Below, one piece after another: positions 33,774 through 43,424 of a DNA stretch of 64,000 bases; within the stretch, counting starts at the first letter, position 1, and every line of letters starts with the position of its first letter. Source of the stretch: Firm-04 sp946413695. GTDB lineage: Bacteria > Bacillota > Clostridia > Oscillospirales > Ruminococcaceae. The DNA lies in contig CAMKLV010000004.1 in NCBI GenBank assembly GCA_946413695.1, positions 28,075 through 92,074 on the forward strand, written 5' to 3'. Under the pieces are notes generated by a model. It searched no databases and was not told the origin of the DNA. It saw only the letters and a list, made by a program, of their open reading frames with translations. The position numbers and the translations under genes are program-made.

Positions 33774-34864
33774 ATCAAATGAACACAAAGGCAAAACAAA
33801 ATGAACAACTCCGCCGCGCGGTTCCGCTGATGCTGCAATGGTTCGCAGAAAATCAGCGGGATCTGCCGTGGCGCCGTGACCGCATCCCCTATCATGTCTG
33901 GCTTTCGGAGATCATGCTCCAGCAGACCAGAGTGGAGGCGGTCAAGCCATATTATGCGCGGTTTCTCGCAGCACTCCCCGATATCAAAGCGCTCAGCGCA
34001 TGCGAACACGATACGCTGATGAAGCTCTGGGAGGGGCTCGGCTATTACAGCAGAGCGCGGAATCTGCAAAAGGCAGCGCAGCAGGTCATGACGGAGCACG
34101 GCGGCGAATTTCCGCATACCTACGCAGAAATCCGTGCGCTTGCAGGCATCGGGGATTACACTGCCGGTGCGGTCTCCTCGATCTGCTTTGATCTGCCGGA
34201 GCCTGCCGTGGACGGAAATGTCCTGCGCGTCTATACAAGGCTGCTCTGCGACGCCCGCTGCACCGATGAACCGGCTGTCAGGCGGGATATCCGCGAAACA
34301 CTGCGCAAAATCTACGCAGAAACGCCGGGGGGCACGCGCGGCACACTGACGCAGGCACTCATGGAACTCGGCGCGACGGTCTGCGTCCCGAACGGCATGC
34401 CGCACTGTGCATGCTGTCCGGTGCGTGATCTCTGTGAAGCACGGCGCTGCGATACGGTCAGTCAGTATCCTGTCCGCAAGGAGAAAAAATCGCGCAGAAC
34501 CGAAGAATATACAGTCTACATCCTGCAATGCGGCGAGAAAATCGCCGTACAGAAGCGTCCGGATTCCGGATTGCTCGCAGGTCTCTGGGAGCTGCCGCAT
34601 CTCGACGGCAGACGCAAAGCCCAGCAGGCGGTCAGTGACATTGCGGACTGGCACACCGGTGCCGCGGAGCTGATCTCCCTGCGAAGCTGTACCCACATTT
34701 TCACGCATATCGAATGGCACATGACGGCAGTGCATCTGCTCGTCACAAAGATGCCCGAACGCTTTACATGGGTAACACCGGAGCAGCTTGCTTCGGAAAC
34801 TGCGCTCCCGACGGCGTTCCGCATCTGTCTGCCGGATCCTTTTTCCGGTCAGAATCAAACCTGA
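33764..34864 (+). CDS. mutY: A/G-specific adenine DNA glycosylase MutY
   Basis: 366 residues (361 from the alternative ATG at 33779). Removes adenine mispaired with 8-oxoguanine. Seen: LPWRRDRIPYHVWLSEIMLQ with catalytic Glu, QQTRVEAVKPYY, the helix-hairpin-helix LAGIGDYTAGAVSS with the catalytic Asp in AVDGNVLRVYTRL, and the iron-sulfur loop C-x6-C-x2-C-x5-C in CVPNGMPHCACCPVRDLC. A NUDIX-like 8-oxoG-recognition domain closes the protein (LLAGLWELPHLDGR; THIFTHIEWHM). No strong ribosome binding site, consistent with coupling to the preceding gene. Confidence 0.95.
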   Translation: MVLNQMNTKAKQNEQLRRAVPLMLQWFAENQRDLPWRRDRIPYHVWLSEIMLQQTRVEAVKPYYARFLAALPDIKALSACEHDTLMKLWEGLGYYSRARNLQKAAQQVMTEHGGEFPHTYAEIRALAGIGDYTAGAVSSICFDLPEPAVDGNVLRVYTRLLCDARCTDEPAVRRDIRETLRKIYAETPGGTRGTLTQALMELGATVCVPNGMPHCACCPVRDLCEARRCDTVSQYPVRKEKKSRRTEEYTVYILQCGEKIAVQKRPDSGLLAGLWELPHLDGRRKAQQAVSDIADWHTGAAELISLRSCTHIFTHIEWHMTAVHLLVTKMPERFTWVTPEQLASETALPTAFRICLPDPFSGQNQT

Positions 34865-34897
34865 CATCATCCGGTCAACATCAAAGGAGGTCATCAT

Positions 34898-35944
34898 ATG
34901 CCGCATATATCAGGCGGAGGATTCCGCGGAGGCGGCTTTCACAGCGGCGGATTCCGCGGCGGTTCACACAGTTACCGCGGCGGCACGCATTCCTACGGTC
35001 ACGCTGCGCCCATCAGAAAGACGCCCTATCAGGGTGCAAGAAAATACCGCTATTTCCGTCACGAACACTGGCACTATTTCTACAAGGCTGATACCGAAAA
35101 AATGCCGCTCATCCTGCGGATTTTCGTCGGGCTGTGCTTCATGCCGGTTCTGATCATGTCTGTCTTCGGAATTGTTTTCCCGATTGTGAAGCAGTACAAA
35201 CGGTTCCATCTCCGCAATACAGAAATCCTCATCAAGGATGAAGCGCATCTTTTGCAAAATGACAGCGCCCTGCGCAAATCCATGTCAGACTTTTATAAGA
35301 AAACCAGAATCGTGCCGGCAGTTGTCACCATTCACAACGAGGAATGGCGTGATGACTACGCCGCGCTTGAGTACTATGCCTATGACAGGTATCTCGATGA
35401 TTTTGATGACGAAATGCACTGGCTGATCGTCTACTCAGAGCCGATTACCCCCGCGCCGGAACTGACTGATCCGTACAGCAACTGGTGCTGGGCAGGCATA
35501 CAGGGGGATGATACCGATCCAATCCTGACGCAGTATGCCGCAATGGAGTTCAATTCCGATTTTCACGGCAGACTTGAGAAGCGGGACGGACTTGCCGTGG
35601 AAGATCTGGCGGATGCATTCGATCTGGCAGCGGAAAAAGCAAGTGAACCGGATGATTTTCCGATTCCGCCGCTCTCCGCATCCATGATTCCTGTGTTTTT
35701 ATTTTTCTTATTCACGTTTTATCTCTGCACAGGACTTTACGAATTCAAATACCGCCATGCAGAGCCCGACCCTGATTCGCCGGGCATCATTGAACATGAC
35801 GCGCCCGATCCCTACGGGGAGCTTCGTGTCTACGAAAAAGACTTCTGCATGTACTGCGGTGCCGAATACTACATAGGCGTCAGGACATGCCCGAAATGCG
35901 GCGCAACTCTGCCGTTCCTGTCACCGGATGACATCATCAAATGA
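34898..35944 (+). CDS. TPM-like membrane protein with C-terminal zinc ribbon (paralog 1)
   Basis: 348 residues behind AAAGGAGGTCATCAT. The N-terminus is Gly/His/Ser-rich (GGGFRGGGFHSGGFRGGS). A transmembrane helix lies at about residues 75-100 and a TPM-type domain follows (ILIKDEAHLLQNDSALRKSM, ALEYYAYDRYLDDF, HWLIVYSEP). A second helix sits at about 265-290 and the C-terminal zinc ribbon is CMYCGAEYYIGVRTCPKCGA. TPM modules are extracytoplasmic in many membrane proteins and have been linked to phosphatase activity or membrane repair. The next gene is a clear tandem duplicate sharing the start MPH-SGGG, the domain order and the ribosome binding site. Confidence 0.78.
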   Translation: MPHISGGGFRGGGFHSGGFRGGSHSYRGGTHSYGHAAPIRKTPYQGARKYRYFRHEHWHYFYKADTEKMPLILRIFVGLCFMPVLIMSVFGIVFPIVKQYKRFHLRNTEILIKDEAHLLQNDSALRKSMSDFYKKTRIVPAVVTIHNEEWRDDYAALEYYAYDRYLDDFDDEMHWLIVYSEPITPAPELTDPYSNWCWAGIQGDDTDPILTQYAAMEFNSDFHGRLEKRDGLAVEDLADAFDLAAEKASEPDDFPIPPLSASMIPVFLFFLFTFYLCTGLYEFKYRHAEPDPDSPGIIEHDAPDPYGELRVYEKDFCMYCGAEYYIGVRTCPKCGATLPFLSPDDIIK

Positions 35945-36068
35945 ACGGTTATCCGGAAAACACACAGCATGAAACCACTCTGCCCCTGTTATGATTTCGT
36001 TCTACCGACTGCGAACCCATCCGCAATATTGTTTTACAAATCATCTTTGACGCAAAGGAGGCAATCAT

Positions 36069-37601
36069 ATGCCGCATTCATCCGGAGGAGGCAGCCACGG
36101 CGGCGGAAGCCACGGCGGCAGCCATCACAGCAGCAGTCACGGCGGCGGAGGCCGCTCCTCCCGCTCGACCACCAGCAAGACGCCGTTCCCCGGCGCAAGA
36201 CGCTATCGCTACCGCCGCTTCGGCAGATACCATTATTACTACTCAGCCGAAAAGAACGGCAAGGTGTTCCACCCCGCGCGTCTGCTGCTCGGCTTTGTTT
36301 ATCTGCCGTTCCTGCTCCCGCTCGGCGGCGTACTGCTCAGCCAGTCGCGCGCTTTCTTCATGCCGAAGAACAGCACAATCGTCATCAAGGACGAAGCCAA
36401 TGTTCTCAGCGATGACAGCGCACTGGAGAAATCTCTGGAGGCATTCGCCGACAAAACGCACATCACGCCTGCTGTCATTACGGTCAACAACAATGTCTGG
36501 CAGAATTCATACAGCAGCCTTGAGCAATATGCCTATGACCGGTATCTCAGCGAGTTCAGCGATGAAAACCACTGGCTGATCATCTATTCCGAGCCGCAGG
36601 TTCACACCTCCGATTTCGTCGAGTGGTACTGGGAGGGCATGCAGGGCGACAACACAGACGCAATCCTGACCACCAGTGTCACCGGACAGTTCAATAGCGA
36701 TCTGCAGCGGCACCTCGAGCAGAACGAGGATATCGCGGGCAGCATCGCCGCTTCGTTCGATACGGCAACCGCAGCCGCGAAAAGACCGGGCCTGAGGCAG
36801 TGGGCATCTCAAATGGCACCGGTTCTGTTCGCACTGGCATTCGTCTGTTTCCACGCATATTTCATGCTCGGTCTCTACGAACTGAAATATATCGGCGCAG
36901 AGCCCGATCCCGACGAACCGGATCCCGTCCCCGACCCTACTGCAGTCAACCGATTTACAACCAATGATCCGTTTGCAGCACGGCAGCAGTTCGCGACCAT
37001 GCAGCAGTCCGGCATGCAGCCGCAGTTTGGTATGCAGCCCCAGCAGTTCGGCGCGCAGCAGCCGCAGTTTGGGGCACAGCCGCAGCAGTTCGGTGCGCAG
37101 CCTGCCGTGATGCAGCCGCTGGAAGCGCCGCAGACGAACGCCGCGGCACAACAGTCCTTCTTCGATACACAGCCGGGATTCGGCACGCAGCAGTCCTTCC
37201 TGAATCCGCAGCCGCCGGTGATGCAGCAGGCGGTCATGCAGACACTGGAGGCACAGCAGCAGCAGATGCAGGATGCAATGCAGTCGCTCGAGTCGATCAC
37301 AAATCCGGCGATGCCGGCACCTGACAGATTCATGCAGCTGCCGCCGGAGCCGACACTCCCGCCGCAGCCGACTTATCCGCAGAGCGTGCAGTCTCCGTAT
37401 CCGCAGACGCCGCAATCTGCATATCCGCAGGCACAGGCTCCGGCATATCCGCAGTCCCCGCAGCCCGCACAGCCGCAGGATCCCGCGGCACAGGAGGAAG
37501 TCTGTCCCTACTGCGGCACAAAGCATTTCAAGGGCGTGAAATACTGCCCGGGATGCGGCATTGAGATCACCAGCATAACCGGAAGCACACCCTTCCGGTA
37601 A
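36069..37601 (+). CDS. TPM-like membrane protein with Gln/Pro-rich linker and zinc ribbon (paralog 2)
   Basis: 510 residues behind AAAGGAGGCAATCAT. Same plan as the upstream paralog: Gly/His/Ser N-terminus (SGGGSHGGGSHGGSHHSS), helix, TPM-like domain (TIVIKDEANVLSDDSALEKS, NHWLIIYSEP), second helix at about 250-275, and a C-terminal ribbon CPYCGTKHFKGVKYCPGCG. It adds about 190 residues of low-complexity Gln/Pro repeats (QPQFGAQPQQFGAQ; YPQTPQSAYPQAQ) between membrane and ribbon, presumably cytoplasmic and disordered. The stop is 26 bases before pyrE. The 35945-36068 gap has no gene. Confidence 0.78.
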   Translation: MPHSSGGGSHGGGSHGGSHHSSSHGGGGRSSRSTTSKTPFPGARRYRYRRFGRYHYYYSAEKNGKVFHPARLLLGFVYLPFLLPLGGVLLSQSRAFFMPKNSTIVIKDEANVLSDDSALEKSLEAFADKTHITPAVITVNNNVWQNSYSSLEQYAYDRYLSEFSDENHWLIIYSEPQVHTSDFVEWYWEGMQGDNTDAILTTSVTGQFNSDLQRHLEQNEDIAGSIAASFDTATAAAKRPGLRQWASQMAPVLFALAFVCFHAYFMLGLYELKYIGAEPDPDEPDPVPDPTAVNRFTTNDPFAARQQFATMQQSGMQPQFGMQPQQFGAQQPQFGAQPQQFGAQPAVMQPLEAPQTNAAAQQSFFDTQPGFGTQQSFLNPQPPVMQQAVMQTLEAQQQQMQDAMQSLESITNPAMPAPDRFMQLPPEPTLPPQPTYPQSVQSPYPQTPQSAYPQAQAPAYPQSPQPAQPQDPAAQEEVCPYCGTKHFKGVKYCPGCGIEITSITGSTPFR

Positions 37602-37627
37602 ACCATAAGAGAAAGGATGTTTTACCC

Positions 37628-38281
37628 ATGACCTACAAAGAGGAATTTATCAAATTCATGACCGAGTGCGGCGTTCTGACCTTCGGCGACTTCACGCTGA
37701 AATCCGGCAGAAAAGCCCCGTATTTCGTCAACACCGGCAACTACAAGACCGGCAAGCAGCTCTGCCGTCTCGGCGAATACTACGCTGCCTGCATGCAGGA
37801 GCACGGTCTCAAGGCAGATGTGCTGTTCGGACCGGCATACAAGGGCATCCCGCTTGCCGCAGCCGCAGCGATTGCGCTCTGGAAGGAGCACGGCGTCGAG
37901 GTCGGCTATGCCTATGACCGCAAGGAGGTCAAGGATCACGGCGAGGGCGGCATGATTGTCGGCTCAAAGCTCGAGGACGGCACAAAGGTTGTCCTGATCG
38001 AGGACGTCATGACCTCCGGCAAGGCACTGCGCGAGGTTTATCCGAAGCTGAAATCCGTTGCGGATGTTGACATCACCGGCATGATCATCACCGTGGACCG
38101 TCAGGAGAAGGGTCTCAACAGCGACAAATCCGCTGTACAGGAGGTCAAGGCAGAGTTCGGCATCGACGTTTATTCGATCGTCACAGTCAGCGATATCATC
38201 GCAGCGATCGAGAACGATGTCGTGGACGGCAAGGCATATCTGCCGCAGATGCTGCAGTATCGCGAGCAGTACGGCGTATAA
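37628..38281 (+). CDS. pyrE: Orotate phosphoribosyltransferase
   Basis: 217 residues behind GAAAGGATG. Joins orotate to PRPP to make OMP in pyrimidine synthesis. Landmarks: FTLKSGRKAPYFVNTGNY, VLFGPAYKGIPLAAAAAIAL, YDRKEVKDHGEGGMIVGS and the PRPP loop VVLIEDVMTSGKALREVY. Length is usual for the bacterial enzyme of this subtype. No other pyr gene is nearby; it may be co-transcribed with the TPM-like genes. Ends at a strong terminator. Confidence 0.95.
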   Translation: MTYKEEFIKFMTECGVLTFGDFTLKSGRKAPYFVNTGNYKTGKQLCRLGEYYAACMQEHGLKADVLFGPAYKGIPLAAAAAIALWKEHGVEVGYAYDRKEVKDHGEGGMIVGSKLEDGTKVVLIEDVMTSGKALREVYPKLKSVADVDITGMIITVDRQEKGLNSDKSAVQEVKAEFGIDVYSIVTVSDIIAAIENDVVDGKAYLPQMLQYREQYGV

Positions 38282-38300
38282 TCCCAATCACTTAAAGCAA

Positions 38301-38338
38301 AACCGCGGAGCTGAAACGCACACAGCTCCGCGGTTTTT
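38301..38338 (+). terminator. Terminator of pyrE
   Basis: AACCGCGGAGCTG / CAGCTCCGCGGTTTTT, a 13-bp stem followed by T5. Confidence 0.9.
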
Positions 38339-38347
38339 CTGTGATAA

Positions 38348-38385
38348 ACAGACAGAGCCCCCGACCGCACGGGAGCTCTGCCTGT
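38348..38385 (-). terminator. Terminator of the CotH-dockerin gene
   Basis: ACAGACAGAGC / GCTCTGCCTGT stem; reverse-strand reading is followed by TTTATC. It lies 30 bases after the stop at 38415. Confidence 0.6.
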
Positions 38386-38414
38386 TAGAATGGAGAAGAT
38401 GAATTTACAATCTA

Positions 38415-41273
38415 TCAGAAGTTCGGAATCAGCTTTGCGATGTACTTGAGGATCTGCAGAACGTCGCCGGAATCGGGCGAACCGCTCTTGTTGACATCCG
38501 CGTTGATCCGGCCCTGACGCTCGATCACAGCGGTCTTGTCCTCCGCGATGAAGCGTGCGAGCAGCACGGCATCGGAGACATCAACATTCTTGCTCAGGTT
38601 GACATCGCCGAGCATCGTCTCACCGGTTGCCTGCGGCTCGGTAGTCTGCTGAGGCTCTGTGGTCTGCTTCGGCTCGTCGATCTGCGGCTCAGAGGGCGCA
38701 TCGCCGACCTCATAGACCGCCTCAATCGTGACATTCGATCCGCTCGCCGCGAGATACGCAGTCGAAGATGCGGAAGTGGTATCGCTCGTGAAATCTGCGC
38801 CGGTGACTTTCCAGCTGACGAAGTGGTAGCCGTCCGCCGGCTTTGCCTTCAGCTTCAGAACGGTGTTCTGCGGATAGGTGCCGGACCAGTCGCCGGTCAG
38901 TGTCAGCGTGTTGAACTTGATATCGCCCTTGGCGCCTGCACTCTTGACGGAAACCGTCATATCGGTGCCGGAAATCTTGTTGCCGAGCGCATTCTTTGCG
39001 TGCTGGCGTGCATTGGTCGCGCGGTTCTGCCAGAAGGTTTGAATTGTATTGACTTCCTTCTCAAATGCCTGCGCGGGATCAGTAGTCTGCTGCTGACCGG
39101 GCTGCTGTCCCTGACCGGGCCACTGACCCTGCTGCCCCTGCTGAGCAGGATCCTGACCCTGCTGAGCCGGATCCTGCTGCTGACCGGGCTGCTGCCAGCC
39201 GCCTCCAGGGAATCCCCAATCTCCCATGTCGCCCCAGTCGAAGCCCCAGCCGCCGCCGGAGCTCGCACCGTAGGAAAAGCGCTTGTAGGTTTCAATCATC
39301 GAATCCGTGTATGCGGATTTCAGCTCAGAAAGGCGTGCGAGCACCTTCTCGGAGCGGTAGTTTTCGTTGCAGAGATCGTAATATGCGCGGACAAACCGGT
39401 TGCGGAAGTCCTCCTGCTCGAGCATGCCGTAGAACATTTTTGCAAGCCAGCTGCCCTCGCGCTTGAACGCTTCAAACTCGCTGGAATTTGCATTGCTCTG
39501 ACCGTAAAGACCCTGACCGTATTCGGTATCGAACAGGATGAAGCGCCACTGACCGTCGGCGTACTTCTTGCTCTCGTCGATCGTCTCGGTCTTCCAGAGT
39601 GCATAGTTGTTGTCGCCGAAATCGGAGTTGCCGAGGAACAGCTCAGTTGCAATGTACTGTGCAAAGCTGTCAACATCGAGCAGCTCGCGGAGCTTCTGAT
39701 AGGTCTCGGCACTGTTTGCAGAATTTGCAAGCTGCTTGAGCGCCTCATAATCCTGCCAGCCCTGCTGCGAGCCGTCGGAGAGCTCATCGGTCTTGATCAT
39801 GCAGACGGTTTCTTCCTTGACCTTGTAGTGGTCAGCGATATACTCCTTGCCGATCTTCTCGACAATGTTGTAGGTGCCCCAGAATTCGCCGTCGAGGAAG
39901 ACAACGCATTCGGTCTGTGCCTGCGTGCCGAAGTCCTTGTCCGGCACCATTTCCTGATTCAGGCGGTCGCGGATCTTGGTCTTGTCATCGTTGCCGCCGT
40001 TGCGGAGCGTGATCTTATCAAAGGAGTCGATGACCTCGCCCTTGTGATTCGTCAGCTGACCGTTGAAGAAGTCATATTTCAGCTTCGGCGTGCCGTATTC
40101 GGTACGTGCATAGAGGTTGAAGCTCTTTTGCGAAGCGGAGCGCGTTGCAGCACCGTGCATCCGGATGCCGACGCCTGCGCTGTAGGTTGCCTGTCCCTTT
40201 TCAAAGACGGTGACATGTGCCGGACGCTCCCACTCCTTGCCGCTCTGGGTGTAGTTTGCGGGATGTGCCCATGACTGCATCGGGTTGCCCTGCGAGGTAT
40301 CGTAGATTTTGCCCTTGACATATATGCCCGTATCGTAATCGAACAGATTGTCCGGATCGGTGACGAGCGAAATGACGCGCATCTTGCTCTCGATGTCACT
40401 CGAGGTATAGCCGATAAAGTACGTATTTGTGGCGATATCGCTCTTGTTGCCCTGTGCATCGACGGCGACCGCGCGGATGATCATCGCCTTGCGGACGGGC
40501 TCGGTCGGTGCGGTGTAGCCGTCTGCGATATCGGTTCTTGCCGCGTAGACATCGGGCTCAGAGGATTTGTCATAAATCTTGATCGCGCCGGTATACTGCT
40601 CGGAGTCAGTATCCGGATCGCTGCCGTCGGTTGTATAGTAGATCGTGCAGCCCTGATCTGCCGAAAGCGTCAGATCAAAGCCGGACTGGAAGAAGCCGCT
40701 CCCCTGCGAGAACTGCGGCGCAGCCAGTGCGATCTTCTGTGTTGCATTGGTCGGGTTTGCCTTTCCGGCGGAAAGCTCGCTGACGATTGCGAACTGACTG
40801 CCGCCGTCCGGCACTCTTGCATAGGCGGTATCATCGGTCATCGCCGGCAGCTCCAGCGATTCGACCACATTGCCCTGCGCATCCGAGAAGATGACGGTCT
40901 CGCCGCTCTTGGAAAGACCGAACTCCGCGCCCTTGACACTGCCGCCCGCCTTGACGCCGCAGTAAACGACGAGATAGCCGTTTGCCGGGATCACGGTGCC
41001 TTCCGGAATGACATAAAGCCGCGGCTGTGCTGCATCATCCGAGAGTGCAAATCCGCCGACGGCTGCCTCGCTGCTGCCGGTGTTATAGAGCTCAATGTAA
41101 TCATAGAACTCGCCGTCCGGCGCTGCAAGCTTCGTATTTTTTGTGCAGATTTCGTTGACAACAACCGCTCCGGCTGCCAGTGCAGAAATCTGCGGCATGG
41201 CTGAAGCGCTTCCGGCTGCGAGCATGAGACTCATGCAGGCTGCAGAAGCGCGTCTGATGCTGACACGTTTCAT
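38415..41273 (-). CDS. Secreted CotH-kinase protein with lamin-tail and dockerin domains
   Basis: 952 residues behind GGGAGGATTTTTT. Signal peptide to about residue 34, then a lamin-tail domain (VVVNEICTKN, FYDYIELYNTGSSEAAVGGF), a chitobiase/FN3-like sheet (YYTTDGSDPDT) and a CotH kinase domain. The CotH domain has FNLYARTEYGTPKLKYDFF, ITLRNGGNDDKTKIRD, ECVVFLDGEFWGTYNIVEK, GNSDFGDNNYALWK and WRFILFDTEYG with the metal-binding Asp. A Gly/Trp/Gln/Pro-rich linker, a repeat domain (VSWKVTGADFTSDTTS) and a dockerin (GDVNLSKNVDVSDAVLLARF; ADVNKSGSPDSGDVLQILKY) follow. CotH proteins phosphorylate protein substrates; dockerin-bearing ones are known in ruminococcal cellulosomes. Its dockerin matches the mannanase's type, not the island type. 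Confidence 0.88.
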   Translation of the reverse strand: MKRVSIRRASAACMSLMLAAGSASAMPQISALAAGAVVVNEICTKNTKLAAPDGEFYDYIELYNTGSSEAAVGGFALSDDAAQPRLYVIPEGTVIPANGYLVVYCGVKAGGSVKGAEFGLSKSGETVIFSDAQGNVVESLELPAMTDDTAYARVPDGGSQFAIVSELSAGKANPTNATQKIALAAPQFSQGSGFFQSGFDLTLSADQGCTIYYTTDGSDPDTDSEQYTGAIKIYDKSSEPDVYAARTDIADGYTAPTEPVRKAMIIRAVAVDAQGNKSDIATNTYFIGYTSSDIESKMRVISLVTDPDNLFDYDTGIYVKGKIYDTSQGNPMQSWAHPANYTQSGKEWERPAHVTVFEKGQATYSAGVGIRMHGAATRSASQKSFNLYARTEYGTPKLKYDFFNGQLTNHKGEVIDSFDKITLRNGGNDDKTKIRDRLNQEMVPDKDFGTQAQTECVVFLDGEFWGTYNIVEKIGKEYIADHYKVKEETVCMIKTDELSDGSQQGWQDYEALKQLANSANSAETYQKLRELLDVDSFAQYIATELFLGNSDFGDNNYALWKTETIDESKKYADGQWRFILFDTEYGQGLYGQSNANSSEFEAFKREGSWLAKMFYGMLEQEDFRNRFVRAYYDLCNENYRSEKVLARLSELKSAYTDSMIETYKRFSYGASSGGGWGFDWGDMGDWGFPGGGWQQPGQQQDPAQQGQDPAQQGQQGQWPGQGQQPGQQQTTDPAQAFEKEVNTIQTFWQNRATNARQHAKNALGNKISGTDMTVSVKSAGAKGDIKFNTLTLTGDWSGTYPQNTVLKLKAKPADGYHFVSWKVTGADFTSDTTSASSTAYLAASGSNVTIEAVYEVGDAPSEPQIDEPKQTTEPQQTTEPQATGETMLGDVNLSKNVDVSDAVLLARFIAEDKTAVIERQGRINADVNKSGSPDSGDVLQILKYIAKLIPNF

Positions 41274-41423
41274 AAAAAATCCTCCCTTGAAATCATTTAC
41301 CCGTAAATTTCCCTTTTTACTGTTTCTCTTTTACTGTTATATAGTATGACAGATCAACCTTAAACGAAACTGAAACGCGCTTTTCGTTTGCTTAATTTTT
41401 TTGATTGTGCACAGATAAAGAAC

Positions 41424-41453
41424 GATCCGGCAGGATGTGGATTCTGCCGGATC
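41424..41453 (-). terminator. Terminator of prs
   Basis: GATCCGGCAG / CTGCCGGATC 10-bp stem followed on the reverse strand by GTTCTTTATC, 8 bases after the prs stop. Confidence 0.65.
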
Positions 41454-41461
41454 TGCTGCAA

Positions 41462-42619
41462 TTACATTCTGGATGCACGTTGTTTTTCAAGCAGCGCCTG
41501 AATCTTATCGTGCGGGTTGATCACCGTGGTGATCGAAACATCGTGGTTGATTGCTGCGATGAAATATGCTGCATATTTGGAGACATCGACCTCGTGGAAC
41601 CACGGACGCTCCAGCAGCTGCGGCATGCGGTAGGTCAGGTTTGTGCCGAAGACCGCATCCAGCGTGCCGTTTTCATAAGCCTCATCGAACTTTTCGAGGC
41701 CGTGGGTAAACAGACCGTAGGTTGCATAGGCGATTGTGCGGGCAGCGCCGCGGGACTTGAGGTTCTCTGCAAGATCGAGCATCGAGCCGCCGGATGCAAT
41801 GATATCATCCGCGACGAAAACGGTCTTGCCGTCCACGGGGTTGCCGAGGTATTCGTGCGCAACGATCGGGTTTTTGCCGTCCACAACGCGGGAGTAATCT
41901 CTGCGCTTGTAGAACATGCCGAGGTTGACGCCGAGCATCGTTGCGTAGTACATGTTTCTGCCGAGTGCGCCCTCATCCGGCGAGATGACCATGAACTTCT
42001 CCGGCGACATATCGAGATCGGGGAAGGTCCTGAGCATGGTCTTGAGCACCTGATAGGACGGGATCACGTTGTCAATGCCCATCAGCGGAACGGCATTGTT
42101 GACACGCGGGTCATGTGCATCAAAGGTGATGATGTTGTCAACGCCCATTGCCTGCAGCTCCTGCAGTGCGCAGGCGCAGTCGAGCGATTCACGGTAGTTT
42201 CTGCGGTGCTGTCTGCCGCCGTAAAGCAGCGGCATGATGATGTTGAGGCGGTGTGCCTTGCCGGAGGCAGCCTGAATGATACGCTTCAGGTCCTGATAGT
42301 GGTCATCCGGCGACATGCAGTTGATGCGGTCGAACATCTTGTAATTGATGCTGTAATTGCCGACATCAATGACAATAAACAGATCCAGACCGCGGATGGT
42401 GGACTTAATCAGTCCCTTTCCGTCTCCGGAGGCGAAGCGCGGGCATTCGCACTCAATCATGTAGCTTTCATCAGGGAAGCCGTTTTCATTTGCCCAGCCA
42501 ACCAGATAGCTGTTGATTTTCTCAGCAAGCTGTTCGGCACCGGGCATTGCAATAATGCCAAGCGGCGCGACACTCTTCCGGTTGTGATAAAGTTCATCTG
42601 TGGCAGCGGCAGCACTCAT
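41462..42619 (-). CDS. prs: Ribose-phosphate pyrophosphokinase
   Basis: 385 residues from the ATG behind AAAGGATG; an in-frame ATG 12 bases earlier overlaps that site. Makes PRPP from ribose 5-phosphate and ATP. Visible: tandem PRTase folds, DAHDPRVNNAVPLMGIDN, the pyrophosphate loop and VVDGKNPIVAHEYLGNP, and the PRPP-binding loop VFVADDIIASGGSMLDLA. It is about 70 residues longer than the classical 315-residue enzyme, which matches the longer clostridial subfamily. It follows ppa, which would pull the reaction and other PPi-forming steps forward. Confidence 0.9.
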   Translation of the reverse strand: MSAAAATDELYHNRKSVAPLGIIAMPGAEQLAEKINSYLVGWANENGFPDESYMIECECPRFASGDGKGLIKSTIRGLDLFIVIDVGNYSINYKMFDRINCMSPDDHYQDLKRIIQAASGKAHRLNIIMPLLYGGRQHRRNYRESLDCACALQELQAMGVDNIITFDAHDPRVNNAVPLMGIDNVIPSYQVLKTMLRTFPDLDMSPEKFMVISPDEGALGRNMYYATMLGVNLGMFYKRRDYSRVVDGKNPIVAHEYLGNPVDGKTVFVADDIIASGGSMLDLAENLKSRGAARTIAYATYGLFTHGLEKFDEAYENGTLDAVFGTNLTYRMPQLLERPWFHEVDVSKYAAYFIAAINHDVSITTVINPHDKIQALLEKQRASRM

Positions 42620-42680
42620 AATCCGATACATCCTTTCCCATTTGCAGATTTACTGATCTTCGTTTTGTTATCTCTTTCTA

Positions 42681-43211
42681 TTATTTACAGAAGCATTCGA
42701 TATAGCGGTCGATATCCGCGCGGATGATCTCCCTTGCCGAATTAGCATCACCAAACTCATCAACGGCGGTAGACTTTTTCTCAAGCTCCTTATAGACAGA
42801 GAAGAAGTGCATCATTTCCTCGACGATGTGCCGCGGCAGATCGGCGATATCCGTATAGGTGTTGTAGTTCGGGTCATCGAACGGGATGGCAATGATCTTG
42901 TCATCGCGGTGTCCCTGATCCAGCATACGAATGACGCCGATCGGATAGCAGCGAACCAGCGTCATCGGAAAGAGCGTCTCGGAGCAGAGCACAAGCACAT
43001 CCAGCGGATCGTTGTCATCCGCGTAGGTGCGCGGAATCAGACCGTAATTCGCAGGATAGTGCGTCGATGTGTGCAGAATCCGGTCGAGCTGAATCAGACC
43101 GGTCTCCTTATCGAGCTCATATTTATTTTTACTTCCCTTCGGGATTTCAATGACCGCAACGAAATCATCCGGTGTAATGCGTTTGGGGTTAATTTTGTGC
43201 CAGATATTCAT
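42681..43211 (-). CDS. ppa: Inorganic pyrophosphatase, family I
   Basis: 176 residues, start chosen at MNIWHKINP behind GGAAGGCAGG. Soluble Mg-dependent enzyme hydrolysing PPi. Seen: EIPKGSKNKYELDKETG, YPANYGLIPRTYADDNDPLD with the DxxPLD signature, PIGVIRMLDQGHRDDKIIAI. Size equals the usual bacterial hexameric form. Probably one operon with prs, 61 bases downstream. Confidence 0.93.
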   Translation of the reverse strand: MNIWHKINPKRITPDDFVAVIEIPKGSKNKYELDKETGLIQLDRILHTSTHYPANYGLIPRTYADDNDPLDVLVLCSETLFPMTLVRCYPIGVIRMLDQGHRDDKIIAIPFDDPNYNTYTDIADLPRHIVEEMMHFFSVYKELEKKSTAVDEFGDANSAREIIRADIDRYIECFCK

Positions 43212-43260
43212 AAAATCAACCTGCCTTCCAAAATGACGTAAGCGCGTCTTTCTGTGTTTC

Positions 43261-43289
43261 AGTATATCATAAATCGACCTGAAAGTCAA
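43261..43289 (-). promoter_or_regulatory. Promoter of ppa-prs
   Basis: Reverse-strand TTGACT (43284-43289), 17 bases, TATACT (43261-43266). Confidence 0.75.
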
Positions 43290-43424
43290 TCCGGATTCCG
43301 TTTTTTGTAAGATTGTATGAAATTGTCCGCAGTGCTGACAATCGTTTTGCTAAAGCACGAAAGAGATATAATTTGATTTTTTACCCCGTTTTCAGGATAG
43401 AAAGAACGTATGGAAATTTCAAAT

